DNA of 64,000 nt from Pegea sp. RAD2-039 (lineage: Eukaryota > Chordata > Thaliacea > Salpida > Salpidae). The stretch spans positions 1-64,000 of the forward strand of contig JAQGEQ010000003.1 of the NCBI GenBank assembly GCA_034620365.1, read 5' to 3'. Each line of letters opens with the position of its first letter. Position 1 is the first letter of the stretch. Shown here piece by piece: positions 63,201-64,000 of the stretch. The position numbers were made by a program, and so were the translations under genes. The notes under the pieces are model-generated. The model had not been told where the DNA came from, ran no database searches, and worked only from the letters and a program-made list of their open reading frames with translations.

Positions 63201-64000
63201 ATCTGAATTCCTTTGGTTGAAATTTAATTGATTTTTAATCACTTCATTAAAAAAATAAAATAAAGATAATCAAATGGTGATTATGTAAAAGTGCGTTCAT
63301 ATTTTTACAAAATATTTTGATTTAAGTTTATCTAAGATCTAAAAAACTTGTTTTTGTAAATTGAAGATTTCTTTGTAAAAAAATGTTTCTTGAAGTAGCT
63401 TCATTTTCTTAAAAATTATTCAAAAACTGTTTTAAATATAATATTTAAAAAAATATGATTAAAGGTAAATTGTTATTAAGATTATTAATCTGGTCTAAGT
63501 TTGTATATTTATTTAGATTTAAAAATAATTATTTTTTTAACTTTTACAGAAAATAAACGAATTAAAATTTCAGTTAATGTAGAAAATGGAAAAATAAAAA
63601 TGTAAACAATTACTAATTGATAAAAACTTAATAACTCTTGTCAAAATGTTTGTAAAAACTTTAAAATTGTTTGATATTATTAGTAAAAGTAGTTTCTGCT
63701 TATTTTGCTGTGTTATGGCTTTCAGAAAGTTTTTTAAATAATATGTGTTGAAGTCAAACCGGTTTTAATGATAAAAATGTTGACTTTCAAGTAACAATTC
63801 CTGAATTTCTTCAAACTGTTCTAACACCAAACTTTGTTATTCTGTATAATTAATAGCAATCATCCAAATTTCATTTTTATTGATAAATGTTTTAGTCATT
63901 TTGATAACAACATTTGTATTCACCACTACAAAAATTGTCAGTCATTTATAGTTTTTTTGATCAAATGAAACTATTTTTATGATTATACTTCAATAAAATA
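60254..64000. other. AT-rich region upstream of the ITIH-like gene
   Basis: The first few hundred bases should hold the promoter and 5' UTR of the ITIH-like gene. Beyond that the sequence is strongly AT-rich, with only short chance open frames (for example 61,787-62,032, minus). No exon, RNA gene or repeat was recognised. Confidence 0.5.

Overview
The window is about 70% A+T, with intron-split genes and decayed non-LTR retrotransposons. This points to an invertebrate animal nuclear genome. The gene set (ITIH/VWA7-type secreted protein, PIM-like kinase, folate-receptor family, ZP-domain protein, Sulfotransfer_4-type enzymes) fits an invertebrate deuterostome such as a tunicate, but a cnidarian or another phylum cannot be excluded. 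Besides long introns there is a class of very short introns (51-66 nt) in TDP-43, CNOT7 and the ITIH-like gene. I see no operons, rRNA, tRNA or CRISPR.

Layout. 0.1-1.3 kb: 3' end of a ZP-EGF-transmembrane protein gene. 5.3-6.2 kb: intronless TMEM53/DUF829 alpha/beta-hydrolase-like gene. 7.1-9.6 kb (minus): RAB21. 12.8-15.4 kb (minus): TARDBP (TDP-43). 23-24 kb: incomplete PIM-like pseudokinase. 35.2-37.6 kb (minus): CNOT7/8-type deadenylase. 40.2-43.4 kb (minus): membrane-anchored folate-receptor-like protein. 50.9-60.3 kb (minus): a 25-exon secreted protein that joins a VWA7/hemicentin-type region to a complete ITIH (VIT + VWA + C-terminal domain). Gaps hold AT-rich sequence and relics of at least two LINE families, at 2.4, 11.6-12.4, 17.1-19.3, 28.9, 42.4 and 48.7 kb.

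The most striking structure is a rearranged inverted segmental duplication. The left arm (26.1-33.2 kb) carries a sulfotransferase-like gene, a LINE fragment and the last five ITIH exons. The right arm carries the same pieces inverted and in a permuted order: sulfotransferase gene 44.5-46.6 kb, LINE block 48.3-49.2 kb, a third 5' sulfotransferase fragment 49.2-49.4 kb, and the ITIH 3' end 49.4-53.1 kb. CNOT7 and the folate-receptor gene sit between the arms. Both complete sulfotransferase genes look intact. A 20-bp templated insertion marks one junction.

Most genes here are unrelated housekeeping or cell-surface genes. The only local functional grouping is the ITIH/sulfotransferase neighbourhood. 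ITIH heavy chains are esterified to chondroitin sulfate, and the small P-loop enzymes belong to a sulfotransferase-like family; any link between them is speculation.
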